A DNA stretch of 59,145 bases from Alloalcanivorax venustensis ISO4. GTDB taxonomy: Bacteria > Pseudomonadota > Gammaproteobacteria > Pseudomonadales > Alcanivoracaceae. A program made the translations under genes and the position numbers. The stretch is taken from positions 1-59,145 of the forward strand of contig NZ_ARXR01000019.1 of NCBI RefSeq assembly GCF_015356855.1, read 5' to 3'. The notes beneath the pieces are model-generated. The model was not told the origin of the DNA and did not search any database. It worked only from the letters and a program-made list of their open reading frames with translations. Below, piece after piece: positions 1 through 8,471 of this stretch (positions within the stretch are counted from its first letter, which is position 1; each line of letters begins with the position of its first letter).

Positions 1-15
1 AAGCGCGATGAACCT

Positions 16-46
16 AAAAAAAGGGCCCTTCAAGGGCCCTTTTTTT
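16..46. terminator. Bidirectional intrinsic terminator
   Basis: A self-complementary hairpin (stem GGGCCCTT/AAGGGCCC around a single C) is flanked by an A-run on the left and a T-run on the right. It can therefore end transcription on either strand. It lies just downstream of the leftward nfuA gene. Confidence 0.85.
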
Positions 47-60
47 GGCAGCGCGAGCAC

Positions 61-654
61 TTACTGGTAGTAAGCGTTCTCGGTGACGCTGTGGTCGGTC
101 TTGTCGCGAATGCCGGTGAGTTCCGGCAGCTGCTCCATGAGGGTGCGCTCGACGCCGTCCTTGAGGGTCACGTCGACCACCGAGCAGCCCTGGCAGCCGC
201 CGCCGAATTCCAGCACCGCCACGTTGTCCTCGGTGAGCTCCAGCAGCTGCACGTTGCCGCCGTGGGCGGCCAGGTTCGGGTTGATCTCGGAATACAGCAC
301 ATAGTTGATGCGCTCTTCCAGGGTGGCGTCCGCGCTGATGTCCGGCACCCGGGACTTGGGCGCCCGGAAGGTCAGCTGACCGCCCATGGAGTCTTTCTTG
401 AAGTCGATCACCGCGTCTTCCAGGTAGCGCACGCTCTTGCCTTCCACGAAGGCGTGGAAGCCTTCGTACTGGTAGCGCTCGTCGCCCTCTTCCTGTTCGC
501 CTTCGGGGCAGTAGGCCATGCAGCACTCCGCGTGGGGGGTGCCGGGGCGTTCCACGAAAATGCGTACGCCGATGTCTCCCTGGTCCTGCCGGGACAGCAG
601 GTCGCGCAGGTACTCTTGAGCGGAATCTGTGATTCGGATCAGGGGTTCGGTCAT
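61..654 (-). CDS. nfuA: Fe-S biogenesis protein NfuA
   Basis: A 197-residue protein of the usual NfuA size (E. coli about 191). NfuA receives [4Fe-4S] clusters and passes them to apo-enzymes, especially under oxidative stress or iron shortage. The N-terminal half is a degenerate A-type scaffold domain with the HAxxCxAYC-like segment (H41, C44, C49) seen in relatives. The C-terminal half is a NifU-like domain with the cluster-binding pair C154 and C157 in GGCQGC. The gene is monocistronic: a terminator lies directly downstream. Its promoter carries an IscR-type site, which fits known IscR control of nfuA in enterics. Confidence 0.95.
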   Translation of the reverse strand: MTEPLIRITDSAQEYLRDLLSRQDQGDIGVRIFVERPGTPHAECCMAYCPEGEQEEGDERYQYEGFHAFVEGKSVRYLEDAVIDFKKDSMGGQLTFRAPKSRVPDISADATLEERINYVLYSEINPNLAAHGGNVQLLELTEDNVAVLEFGGGCQGCSVVDVTLKDGVERTLMEQLPELTGIRDKTDHSVTENAYYQ

Positions 655-672
655 GCCGATTCTCGGTTGCGA

Positions 673-711
673 ATTTCCTGACTATTTTAGTCAAGTATTC
701 GCGCGTTGCAA
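673..711 (-). promoter_or_regulatory. nfuA promoter with IscR type-1-like site
   Basis: Read on the minus strand, -35 TTGCAA (706-711) and -10 TAAAAT (684-689) are 16 bp apart. Overlapping the -10, positions 673-698 hold a dyad with TTGACT-AAAA-TAGTCAGG. This fits the published type-1 IscR consensus (ATASYYGACTRwwwYAGTCRRSTAT, quoted from memory) almost throughout. Placement over the -10 implies repression when IscR carries its cluster. Confidence 0.7.
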
Positions 712-803
712 TGGCCGTGACGCAACTGGCGTGATCCGGCGCTGGGGTCGATTCCGGCTTTCTGCTAAGGTGCCCGCTTCCTCGACGTGGGGCAGTATCC
801 AGC

Positions 804-2129
804 GTGCTTAACCTTTCCCGCAGCCGGCGCATTCTCGCCCTGGCGCTACCGATCATGGCCGCCATGGCCAGCCAGAGCCTGATGAACCTGGTGGACGCCG
901 CCATGGTGGGCAGCCTGGGCGGCGAGGCGCTGGCCGGCGTGGGCCTGGGCGGCTACGCCAGTTTTATCGCCATCAGCATGGTGATCGGCCTGGGCGCCGG
1001 GGTTCAGGCCATGGTGGCGCGCCGCAAGGGTGAGCGCGACCGGGCCAACTACGCGGTGCCGCTGAACGCCGGCCTGGTGCTGGGGCTGGCGTTCGCGATT
1101 CCGATCTCAGTGATTTTCGCCCTGGCCAGCGCGCCGATGATGGCCTTTCTGGCGCCCACCGCCGGGGTCGCCGAGGTGGGCAGCGACTATTTCGACATGC
1201 GGCTGCTCAGTGTCTGGGCGGTGGCGATGAACTTCAGCTACCGGGGCTATTGGAACGGCATCAACCGCTCCGGCGTCTACATGCGCACCCTGGTGATCAC
1301 CCATGTCGCCAACGTGATCTTCAGCTACGGCCTGATCTTCGGCGCCTGGGGCTTGCCGGCGCTGGGCGGCGCCGGCGCGGGCCTGGGCACCAGCCTGGCG
1401 CTTTACCTGGGCAGCGCGCTCTACCTGCTTCAGACCTGGCGAGCGGCCCGGGAACACGGCTTCCTGCGCGCCCGCCCCAGCCGCGCCACCCTGCGCAATA
1501 TTCTGCGCATCAGCCTGCCCAATGGCGTGCAGCAGTTCTTTTTCGCCACCGGGCTGACCGTGCTGTTCTGGATTATCGGCCGGGTGGGCGCCGACGAGGT
1601 GGCGGTGGCGCACATCCTGATCACGCTGATCCTGTTCCTGATTCTGCCGGCCATCGGCCTGGGCCTGTCGGCGGCGTCGCTGGTGGGCCAGGCGCTGGGG
1701 CGGCGGGACGCCGACGACGCCTACCGCTGGGGCTGGGACGTGACCCGGCTGGCGGTGTCGCTGCTGTTCGTGCTGGCGCTGCCCATGTGGCTGGTGCCGG
1801 ACCTGATTCTCGGCCTGTTCCTGAAACAGCCGGCGCTGGTGGAACTGGGCCGCGCGCCGCTGATGATCACCGGCCTGGCGATCTGCCTGGACGGCGTGGC
1901 GATCATTTTCACCCAGGCGCTGCTGGGCGCCGGGGCGGCCCGCTCGGTGATGGTGGTGACGCTGGCCGTGCAGTGGTTTTTCTTTCTGCCGCTGGCCTAT
2001 ATCATCGGCCCCGTGCTGGGCTACGGGCTGCTCGGCATCTGGCTGGCCCAGGCGTTTCAGCGGCTGATTACATCTTTATTGCTGAGCGGCCTATGGATTA
2101 AGCGCGGCTGGGCCCATATAGAGCTATGA
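804..2129 (+). CDS. MATE family efflux transporter (DinF-like)
   Basis: A 441-residue polytopic inner-membrane protein with about 12 hydrophobic segments in two similar halves, as in MATE exporters, which expel cationic drugs or toxic metabolites using Na+ or H+. The N-terminus (LALPIMAAMASQSLMNLVDAA) and the GLGAGVQAMVARR stretch resemble the DinF branch. The start is GTG; the next in-frame Met is 17 codons in and would cut the first helix. The DUF2970 gene follows 7 bp later, so the two are probably co-transcribed. Substrate is unknown. Confidence 0.85.
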   Translation: MLNLSRSRRILALALPIMAAMASQSLMNLVDAAMVGSLGGEALAGVGLGGYASFIAISMVIGLGAGVQAMVARRKGERDRANYAVPLNAGLVLGLAFAIPISVIFALASAPMMAFLAPTAGVAEVGSDYFDMRLLSVWAVAMNFSYRGYWNGINRSGVYMRTLVITHVANVIFSYGLIFGAWGLPALGGAGAGLGTSLALYLGSALYLLQTWRAAREHGFLRARPSRATLRNILRISLPNGVQQFFFATGLTVLFWIIGRVGADEVAVAHILITLILFLILPAIGLGLSAASLVGQALGRRDADDAYRWGWDVTRLAVSLLFVLALPMWLVPDLILGLFLKQPALVELGRAPLMITGLAICLDGVAIIFTQALLGAGAARSVMVVTLAVQWFFFLPLAYIIGPVLGYGLLGIWLAQAFQRLITSLLLSGLWIKRGWAHIEL

Positions 2130-2136
2130 GGTGACC

Positions 2137-2388
2137 ATGAGCGAGCAACACAAGCACGACCCGGATACCGACGACCGGCAGGACGACCACGAGCGCCCGG
2201 GCTTTTTCCAGGTGCTGCACAGCGTGCTGGCGGCGATTTTCGGCGTGCAGAGCAGCGGCAACCGTGAGCGCGACTTCAAGAAAGGCAGCGCCGGCGACTA
2301 TATCGGCGTCTACGTGGTGATCGTGATCGCCATCGTGATCGCCATGTTCGTGGTGGTGAACATGGTCCTCAGCGCCGCTGGTTCATAG
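2137..2388 (+). CDS. DUF2970 family small membrane protein
   Basis: An 83-residue protein with a charged, His/Asp-rich N-terminus. It carries the DUF2970 signature (SVLAAIFGVQS followed by RERDF) at about residues 25-45, then one strong transmembrane helix near the C-terminus. ATG at 2137 is preferred because GAGGTGA lies just upstream; a GTG at 2131 is also in frame. The function of the family is unknown. It follows the MATE gene closely. Confidence 0.75.
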   Translation: MSEQHKHDPDTDDRQDDHERPGFFQVLHSVLAAIFGVQSSGNRERDFKKGSAGDYIGVYVVIVIAIVIAMFVVVNMVLSAAGS

Positions 2389-2521
2389 CCCCGGGAACTA
2401 GCGATATAGCAATATATTTCTTTTATGTATAAGCCCACTTTGCTACATTTCCCGCCAAATCATGGTGGTAAAGAGAAATATTCTTTACAAATCAACGAAT
2501 TAAACACGGCGCAACGGCATC

Positions 2522-4171
2522 ATGTACGTATATCAGGACTATGACCAACGGCTTCTGGAAGAGCGGGTAGCTCAGTACCGCGACCAGACCCGGCGCTATC
2601 TGGCCGGCCAGCTCAGCGAGGACGAGTTCCTGGTGCTGCGGCTGCAGAACGGCCTCTATATTCAGCGTTACGCGCCGATGTTGCGTATTTCGGTGCCCTA
2701 CGGCCTGCTCTCCAGCGAACAGGTGCGCACCCTGGCCAAGGTGGTGCGCGAATACGACAAGGGCTTCTGCCACGTCAGCACCCGCCAGAACATCCAGCTC
2801 AACTGGCCGGAAGTGCAGGACGTGCCGGATATCCTGGCGGAACTGGCGAGCGTGCAGATGCACGCCATCCAGACCAGCGGTAACTGCATCCGCAACATCA
2901 CCACCGACGAATACGCCGGCGTGAACCCCAAGGAAATCGAGGATCCGCGCCCCTGGTGCGAGATCATCCGTCAGTGGGCCACCTTCAACCCGGAATTCGC
3001 CTACCTGCCGCGCAAGTTCAAGATCGCGGTGAACGCGGTGCCGGACGCCGATCCGGCGTTGATCGGTGTGCACGACATCGGCGTCAAGGTGATCCACAAC
3101 GACGCCGGCGAAACCGGTTTCCAGGTGTGGGCCGGCGGCGGCCTGGGCCGTACCCCGATGACCGGCCAGGTGATCGGCGAGTTCGTGCCGTGGCAGCATC
3201 TGCTCGCCTACCTGGAAGCGATCCTGCGGGTGTACAACAAGTACGGCAACCGCGACAACAAGTTCAAGGCGCGCATCAAGATTCTGGTCAAGGCACTGGG
3301 CGCGGAGAAATACCGCGAACTGACCGAAGCGGAATTCGCCGAGCTCAAGGACGGGCCGATGACGCTCACCGAAGAGGAAGTGGCGCGCATCCAGGGCTGC
3401 TTCACCGAGCCGGCCTACCGGGACGACGTGGACAGCGGCGTGCTGGACAAGGCGCTGCAGGAAAACCGCGCCTTCAACCGTTGGTACCACACCAACACCC
3501 GCGCCCATAAGCGCGACGGCTACCGCAGCGTGACGCTGACGCTGAAGAAGACCGGCCGCATCCCCGGCGACGTGAGCGACGAGCAGCTGGAAGCGATCGC
3601 CGACCTGGCGGACCGCTACAGCTTCGGCGAACTGCGCAACACCCACCAGCAGAACATGGTGCTGTCCGACGTGGCCACCGATGACCTGTTCGAGCTGTGG
3701 GAAAAACTGGACGCGCTGGGCATGGCCACCCCCAATCTGGGCCTGCTCACCGACATCGTCGCCTGCCCCGGCGGCGACCTGTGCGCCCTGGCCAACGCCA
3801 AGTCGGTGCCGGTGGCGGAGGGCATCCAGCGCCGCTTCGACGACATGGACTATGTCCATGACCTGGGCCCGCTGGACATCAATATCTCCGGGTGCATGAA
3901 CGCCTGCGGCCATCACCATATCGGCCACATCGGCATTCTCGGCGTGGACAAGAAGGGCAAGGAGTTCTACCAGATCACGCTCGGCGGTCGCGGCGACAAG
4001 CTGTCGCGCATCGGCGAGAAGATGGGCCCCTCCTTCGAGTCCTATGAAGTCACCGACGTGATCGAAAAGATCATCAATGTGTACGTGGACAAGCGGCTGG
4101 AAAACGAGCCGTTCATCGACACCTACGAGCGCATTGGTATGGAACCGTTCAAGGAACACGTCTATGGGTAA
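2522..4171 (+). CDS. cysI: Sulfite reductase hemoprotein (CysI / nitrite-sulfite reductase family)
   Basis: A 549-residue siroheme and [4Fe-4S] reductase that makes six-electron reductions, most likely sulfite to sulfide for cysteine synthesis. The cluster ligands are visible as C-x5-C (C415, C421) and C-x3-C (C458, C462 in SGCMNACGHHH). Repeated reductase half-domains with conserved Arg/Lys siroheme contacts precede them. No flavoprotein partner (cysJ) is nearby, so the electron donor may be ferredoxin-like; this is inference. The 133-bp AT-rich upstream region must hold its promoter, but I see no clear boxes and no strong ribosome site. The stop overlaps the next gene by 8 bp. Confidence 0.93.
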   Translation: MYVYQDYDQRLLEERVAQYRDQTRRYLAGQLSEDEFLVLRLQNGLYIQRYAPMLRISVPYGLLSSEQVRTLAKVVREYDKGFCHVSTRQNIQLNWPEVQDVPDILAELASVQMHAIQTSGNCIRNITTDEYAGVNPKEIEDPRPWCEIIRQWATFNPEFAYLPRKFKIAVNAVPDADPALIGVHDIGVKVIHNDAGETGFQVWAGGGLGRTPMTGQVIGEFVPWQHLLAYLEAILRVYNKYGNRDNKFKARIKILVKALGAEKYRELTEAEFAELKDGPMTLTEEEVARIQGCFTEPAYRDDVDSGVLDKALQENRAFNRWYHTNTRAHKRDGYRSVTLTLKKTGRIPGDVSDEQLEAIADLADRYSFGELRNTHQQNMVLSDVATDDLFELWEKLDALGMATPNLGLLTDIVACPGGDLCALANAKSVPVAEGIQRRFDDMDYVHDLGPLDINISGCMNACGHHHIGHIGILGVDKKGKEFYQITLGGRGDKLSRIGEKMGPSFESYEVTDVIEKIINVYVDKRLENEPFIDTYERIGMEPFKEHVYG

Positions 4172-4688
4172 GATGATTCTCGACGGTGAAATCGTCGACA
4201 ACGGCTGGCAGCGGTTCGAACCGGGCCAGCTGGAAGAAGACGGCCAGAGCCTGCCGGAGAACCAGCCGGTGATCGTGCCGCTGGCCTACTGGCAGGCCCA
4301 CCGCGACACCCTGCTGGAGCGCGAGGCGCCGGTGGGCGTGTGTCTGGAACCGGGCGAGGAGCCCGCCGACCTGGCCGCGGACCTGCCCCACCTGCCGCTG
4401 GTGGCGATTCACTTCCCGGCCTTCAAGGACGGTCGCGGTTACTCCTACGCCCGCGAGCTGCGCAGCCGCTACCGCTTTACCGGCGAGGTGCGCGCGGTGG
4501 GCGACGTGCTGCAGGACCAGCTGTTCTACATGCACCGCGTCGGCTTCAACGCCTTCGAAGTGCGTGCCGACCGGGACATCCATGAAGCGCTGGAAAACGG
4601 CCTGCGGCCGTTCTCGGTGACCTACCAGGGCGACGTGCACGACCCGCGCCCGATCTACCGCCGCCGTCAGGAACTCGAGCAGGCCTGA
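4164..4688 (+). CDS. DUF934 protein, sulfite reductase partner
   Basis: A 174-residue protein starting MGKMILDGEIV inside the last codons of cysI (8-bp overlap), so the two are translationally coupled. DUF934 proteins are characteristically encoded next to this type of cysI and are often annotated as oxidoreductase-like, without proven chemistry. Visible features are FPAFKDGRGYSYARELR near the middle and a conserved QLFYMHRVGFNAFEVR segment. It has no signal peptide or membrane helix. A role in sulfite reductase assembly or electron supply is inferred from context. Confidence 0.85.
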   Translation: MGKMILDGEIVDNGWQRFEPGQLEEDGQSLPENQPVIVPLAYWQAHRDTLLEREAPVGVCLEPGEEPADLAADLPHLPLVAIHFPAFKDGRGYSYARELRSRYRFTGEVRAVGDVLQDQLFYMHRVGFNAFEVRADRDIHEALENGLRPFSVTYQGDVHDPRPIYRRRQELEQA

Positions 4689-4701
4689 TCCCCGGGCTTG
4701 T

Positions 4702-5664
4702 TCAGAACCAGCGCCGCCGGGCCATCCACACCAGGATGCCGGCGGCGATCACCACCAGGGACCCCGCGAACCACCAGAACGCTTCCGGGTTATCGACCCC
4801 GGGCAGCCCGCCCACATTGATCCCGAACAGACCGGTCAGAAAGCCCAGCGGCAGGAACAGCGCGCTGATAATGGCGAGCAGGTACATGCGGTCGTTGATC
4901 GCCTCGTTCTGCACCGAGAACACCTCTTCCTGCAGCAAGGTGGCGTGGTCCCGCGCCGCATCCAGATCTTCCAGGAGACGCTGCAGGCGCTCGCCGGCCT
5001 CGCGGATGATCTCCGCGTCATCGCGGTCGATACGGGCGTCGTTCTGCAGGCGCGCGATGGCCTCGCGCTGGGGCGCCAGATAACGGCGCAGGGTCACCGC
5101 CCGGCGGCGCAGGCTGCTGATCTCGTGGGTGAGCGCCTTGTCCGGCCGGGTCTCCAGCAGATCGGCGCAGTCGCCGACCTGATCCTCGATGCGCTCGATG
5201 ACGTCTTCCATGCGCCAGATGAGACCGTCCACCAGCCGCTTCACCAGGTCCGACGGGGTGCGGGCGCCCTCGCCCTGCTCCAGTTCCGTGACGATTTCCG
5301 ACAGCGTCAGCAACTGGCGTTTCTGGGTGCTGATGATCAGGCCGTTACGGATCCACAACCGCACCGCGATCATGTCTTCCGGGCGCGCGCCCGGCGCCAG
5401 ATTGACGCCGCGCAGGTAGATCAGCAGGCCGCCGCCCACGTCCGCCGCCCGTGGCCGGGTGTCGGTGGCGAACAGCGCCTCGAGCACGGAAACCGGCACA
5501 TCCGGCCGGTTTTGCAGCCACTCATAGGCCTCGTCGACGGTGTAATCGAGATGGATCCAGAGCGGCCCGCCCTGGCTCGGCAGCGGCGCCGACAATGAAA
5601 TGGGCGTGGCACCGCCGGCGCCGTTCAACTGCAGCGCCAGCTTGACCCAGGGAGCGTTGGCCAT
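4702..5664 (-). CDS. zntB: CorA-like divalent cation transporter, ZntB type
   Basis: A 320-residue CorA superfamily protein: a large cytosolic N-terminal domain, a long charged helix (about 170-250), and two C-terminal transmembrane helices. The signature loop after helix 1 is G281-I-N followed by VGGLPG. This matches the ZntB variant (GVNxGGxPG) rather than the Mg2+ CorA GMN, so Zn2+ transport is the likely role. It is the last gene of a leftward run and starts 15 bp after acuI ends. It converges on DUF934 with only 13 bp between the stops. Confidence 0.85.
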   Translation of the reverse strand: MANAPWVKLALQLNGAGGATPISLSAPLPSQGGPLWIHLDYTVDEAYEWLQNRPDVPVSVLEALFATDTRPRAADVGGGLLIYLRGVNLAPGARPEDMIAVRLWIRNGLIISTQKRQLLTLSEIVTELEQGEGARTPSDLVKRLVDGLIWRMEDVIERIEDQVGDCADLLETRPDKALTHEISSLRRRAVTLRRYLAPQREAIARLQNDARIDRDDAEIIREAGERLQRLLEDLDAARDHATLLQEEVFSVQNEAINDRMYLLAIISALFLPLGFLTGLFGINVGGLPGVDNPEAFWWFAGSLVVIAAGILVWMARRRWF

Positions 5665-5679
5665 GATTCAGGGTGCCCG

Positions 5680-6672
5680 TCAGGGGTTGATCTTAACCAC
5701 CACCCGGCCGCGCAGCTTGCCGGCCAGAATCTCGGTGAAGCAGTCCGGCAGTTGCTCGCGGGTGACTTCGCGGCTCTCCAGCTTGTCCAGCGCCGGGCGC
5801 CAGTCGCTGGCCAGCAATTGCCACATCTGCTGCTTCACTTCGCAGGGCAGCTCGACGCTGTCCACGCCGAGCAGATTGACGCCGCGCAGGATAAACGGGA
5901 ACACGGTGGCGTTTTCCAGCTTGGGCGAGGCGGTCAGGCCGCAGCAGGCCGCGCTGCCGCCGTACTGCAGGCTTTTCAGCGCGTTGACCAGAATATCGCC
6001 GCCCACGCAATCGACCACCCCGGCCCAGCGCGGCTTGAGCACCGGCTTCTCGATGCCTTCCAGCAAGGCGTCACGGCCGATGATGTCGGCGGCGCCGAGA
6101 TCACGCAGCCAGTCGTGGGCGTCCTGTTTGCCGGTGGCGGCCACCACCTTGAAGCCCAGATTGGAGAGGATCGACACCGCCACGCTGCCGACGCCGCCGG
6201 TGGCGCCGGTGACCAGCACCTCGCCCTGCTCCGGCTGCAGACCGGTGTCGATCAGCGCTTCCACGCAGAGCGCGGCGGTGAGGCCGGCGGTGCCCAGCAC
6301 CATGGCGTCACGGGCGGACAGCCCGGCGGGCAGCGGCGCCAGCCATTCGGCGGGCACGCGGATGTAATCGCCGTAGCCGCCGGAGGTGTTCATGCCCAGG
6401 TCGTAACCGGTGCAGATCACCGCGTCGCCGACGCTGAAGGGGCCGTCGCCGGCCTCCTCCACCACGCCGGCGGCGTCGATGCCGGGGGTGTGCGGGAAGG
6501 AGCGGGTGACGCCCTTGTTGCCGCTGGCGGACAGCGCGTCCTTATAGTTCAGGGACGACCAGGCGACGCGTACCAGCACATCGCCTTCGGGCAGATCTTC
6601 CAGGTTCTTGTCCCCTACCCGGCTCTGGTAGCCGTCGTCGGTTTTCTCGGTGATCAGTGCCTTGAAAGTCAT
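5680..6672 (-). CDS. acuI: Acrylyl-CoA reductase (NADPH), YhdH/AcuI family
   Basis: A 330-residue zinc-independent medium-chain dehydrogenase. The family reduces acryloyl-CoA to propionyl-CoA, which detoxifies acrylate in marine bacteria that use DMSP. The NADPH fold is marked by VTGATGGVGS (about 154-163), and the N-terminal SSLNYKDALSASG stretch is typical. I chose ATG at 6672 (MTFKALITE) because GGAGCGAGG precedes it; an upstream in-frame start would add 12 atypical residues. It lies between sohB and the zntB-like gene in one direction. Confidence 0.88.
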   Translation of the reverse strand: MTFKALITEKTDDGYQSRVGDKNLEDLPEGDVLVRVAWSSLNYKDALSASGNKGVTRSFPHTPGIDAAGVVEEAGDGPFSVGDAVICTGYDLGMNTSGGYGDYIRVPAEWLAPLPAGLSARDAMVLGTAGLTAALCVEALIDTGLQPEQGEVLVTGATGGVGSVAVSILSNLGFKVVAATGKQDAHDWLRDLGAADIIGRDALLEGIEKPVLKPRWAGVVDCVGGDILVNALKSLQYGGSAACCGLTASPKLENATVFPFILRGVNLLGVDSVELPCEVKQQMWQLLASDWRPALDKLESREVTREQLPDCFTEILAGKLRGRVVVKINP

Positions 6673-6713
6673 TGCCTCGCTCCGTTGAAAGCCCGCCGGT
6701 GTCGCCACCGGGG

Positions 6714-7766
6714 TTAGTGAAACTGACGCTGGCTGCCCCGGTGCCAGAACCGGTCGATCAGACGCACCCCGGCGTTCTCCACGGAAACGCCCAGACGCTC
6801 GGCCAGCTTGCGCTTGTATTCCCAGTTCAATTCGTACAGATCCAGGTGCTCCTTGCGGCCCTGCAGGTATTCATCGCTGGTCATGATGTCGTCCACCAGG
6901 CCCAGCTCCTTGGCGCGGGTGCCGAACCAGTGCTCGCCGGTGGCCACCGCGTCCATGTCCAGGGTGCGGCGGTGTTCGCGCACGAATCCCTTGAACAGCT
7001 GGTGGGTCTCTTCCAGCTCCTGCTGGAATTTTTCCCGGCCCTTGTCGGTGTTCTCGCCGAGCATGGTCAGGGTGCGCTTGTATTCGCCGGCGGTCATCAA
7101 CTCCACGTCGATGTCGTTCTTCTTCAGCAGCCGGTGGAAATTGGGCACCTGGGCGACCACGCCGATGGAGCCGATCACCGCGAACGGCGCCGCCAGAATA
7201 CGGTCGGCGATACACGCCATCATGTAGCCGCCGCTGGCCGCCACCTGATCCACCGCCACCGTCAGTTTCACGCCACGGCCGCGCAGGCGCTTGAGCTGGG
7301 AGGCCGCCAGGCCGTAGCTGTGCACCAGGCCGCCGGGGCTTTCGAGGCGCAGCAGCACTTCGTCGTCGCCGGTGGCCACTTCCAGCACCGCGGTGATCTC
7401 GCGGCGCAGCCGCGCCACGTCGCTGGCCTGAATGTCGCCGTTGAAATCGAGCACGAACATGCGCGGCTTGCTCTTCGCTTCGGCGCCGGCCTTTTTGCGC
7501 TGCTTGTTACGGGCCTTCTCTTCCTTGCGCTTTTTCTTGTGCTCGGCCTTGCGCTCCGCCTCGGGCAGCACCTGGTCGACGATGCTTTCGCGCAGGTCGT
7601 CGAACTCTTCGTTGAGGTGCTTGACGCGCAGTTCGCCGTCGCGGCTGGTGCGGTGCCGGTTACGGGCCGCCGCCGAAACGATGCCGCCGATCACAACCAA
7701 AATCGCCACCACGAGGGTGACGACCTGGGCCAGAAACATGCCATATTGGTAAAGAAAATCGATCAC
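6714..7766 (-). CDS. sohB: SohB-type inner-membrane serine peptidase
   Basis: A 350-residue S49 family protease. An N-terminal membrane anchor (about 10-32) is followed by a Lys/Arg/Glu-rich linker (about 70-100) and a periplasmic catalytic domain. The Ser-Lys dyad is visible as S178 in VAASGGYMMA and K230 in GEYKRTLT. Length matches E. coli SohB (349). The family cleaves signal peptides and membrane protein fragments; its physiological substrates are little known. It is part of the leftward run, 41 bp upstream of acuI. Confidence 0.92.
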   Translation of the reverse strand: MIDFLYQYGMFLAQVVTLVVAILVVIGGIVSAAARNRHRTSRDGELRVKHLNEEFDDLRESIVDQVLPEAERKAEHKKKRKEEKARNKQRKKAGAEAKSKPRMFVLDFNGDIQASDVARLRREITAVLEVATGDDEVLLRLESPGGLVHSYGLAASQLKRLRGRGVKLTVAVDQVAASGGYMMACIADRILAAPFAVIGSIGVVAQVPNFHRLLKKNDIDVELMTAGEYKRTLTMLGENTDKGREKFQQELEETHQLFKGFVREHRRTLDMDAVATGEHWFGTRAKELGLVDDIMTSDEYLQGRKEHLDLYELNWEYKRKLAERLGVSVENAGVRLIDRFWHRGSQRQFH

Positions 7767-7806
7767 CTTGTACGCTCACCTGTTCAGGGGCCGTCATGGC
7801 TCCAGG

Positions 7807-8457
7807 TTATTGCCAGCCCGCCACGGCCTGCTGAGCGCTGCCGTTAAGCGGTCGCCCGATCAAGCCCCCGGAGGGCGGCACGGTTACTTCGAAAATAGCC
7901 CCGTCCGCCATCGGCAGATAGGCCGCGCTACCATAGCGCGCATCCACCAGAAAACTCCACCCCTCCCTGGCCTGGCGCCAGATATCCATGCCCAGGGGGT
8001 CGCGGCTGAGGCTGTACAGGGTGCGTTCCTTGGAGCGCTCGTCCTCAAGGGCGAAGTAACGGCCCTGAATGCGGTCTAGCTGGTAACCGGGCTTCAGGCC
8101 CAGCAGGGAAAACGGCGTCTTCCATTTGACGATCCGCGCGTCCAGTTGCCACTGGTCGCCGTTCAGGCGGAAGTCCTCGGTGCTGCCGTCATTGCGGGTC
8201 ACCGTGGCGATGTAGCTCTGCTCGCCGATGGCGCGGAAGCTCACCGTGGCCACCGGCGTTTCCTCGGTGAGCTCGTGGAAGCTGTACAGGTTCAGGGCCA
8301 CCAGCACCAGGTAGACCGCCAGGCCCACCACCGCCAGGCCCAGGCTGCCCTTGATCCACTGCCACAGCCACTTCTGGCGCAGCAGGATCCAGGCGCCCAC
8401 CAGAATCAGGACCAGGCTCACGGCCATGATCAGAAACGGAGCAACGCTGAAACTCAT
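7807..8457 (-). CDS. Conserved membrane protein of unknown function
   Basis: I do not recognise a characterised family. The 216-residue protein has two N-terminal transmembrane helices (about 5-25 and 36-57), then a predicted extracytoplasmic domain of about 150 residues rich in beta-type segments. That domain includes GxQWQLDARIVKWK and YFALEDERSKERTLY. It starts at ATG with GGGAG upstream, 14 bp after nudC. Similar proteins in Pseudomonas relatives have, as I recall, been loosely labelled cation/multidrug efflux, but nothing here supports a transport function. Confidence 0.8.
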   Translation of the reverse strand: MSFSVAPFLIMAVSLVLILVGAWILLRQKWLWQWIKGSLGLAVVGLAVYLVLVALNLYSFHELTEETPVATVSFRAIGEQSYIATVTRNDGSTEDFRLNGDQWQLDARIVKWKTPFSLLGLKPGYQLDRIQGRYFALEDERSKERTLYSLSRDPLGMDIWRQAREGWSFLVDARYGSAAYLPMADGAIFEVTVPPSGGLIGRPLNGSAQQAVAGWQ

Positions 8458-8471
8458 TGGGGTGTCTCCCT

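Noticed and set aside
508-540. An extra cysteine in the NfuA N-terminal domain (C44-C45) as a new cluster site
   Set aside because: The HAxxCxAYC segment is common in Pseudomonas-type NfuA. One additional Cys is weak evidence for a new ligand.
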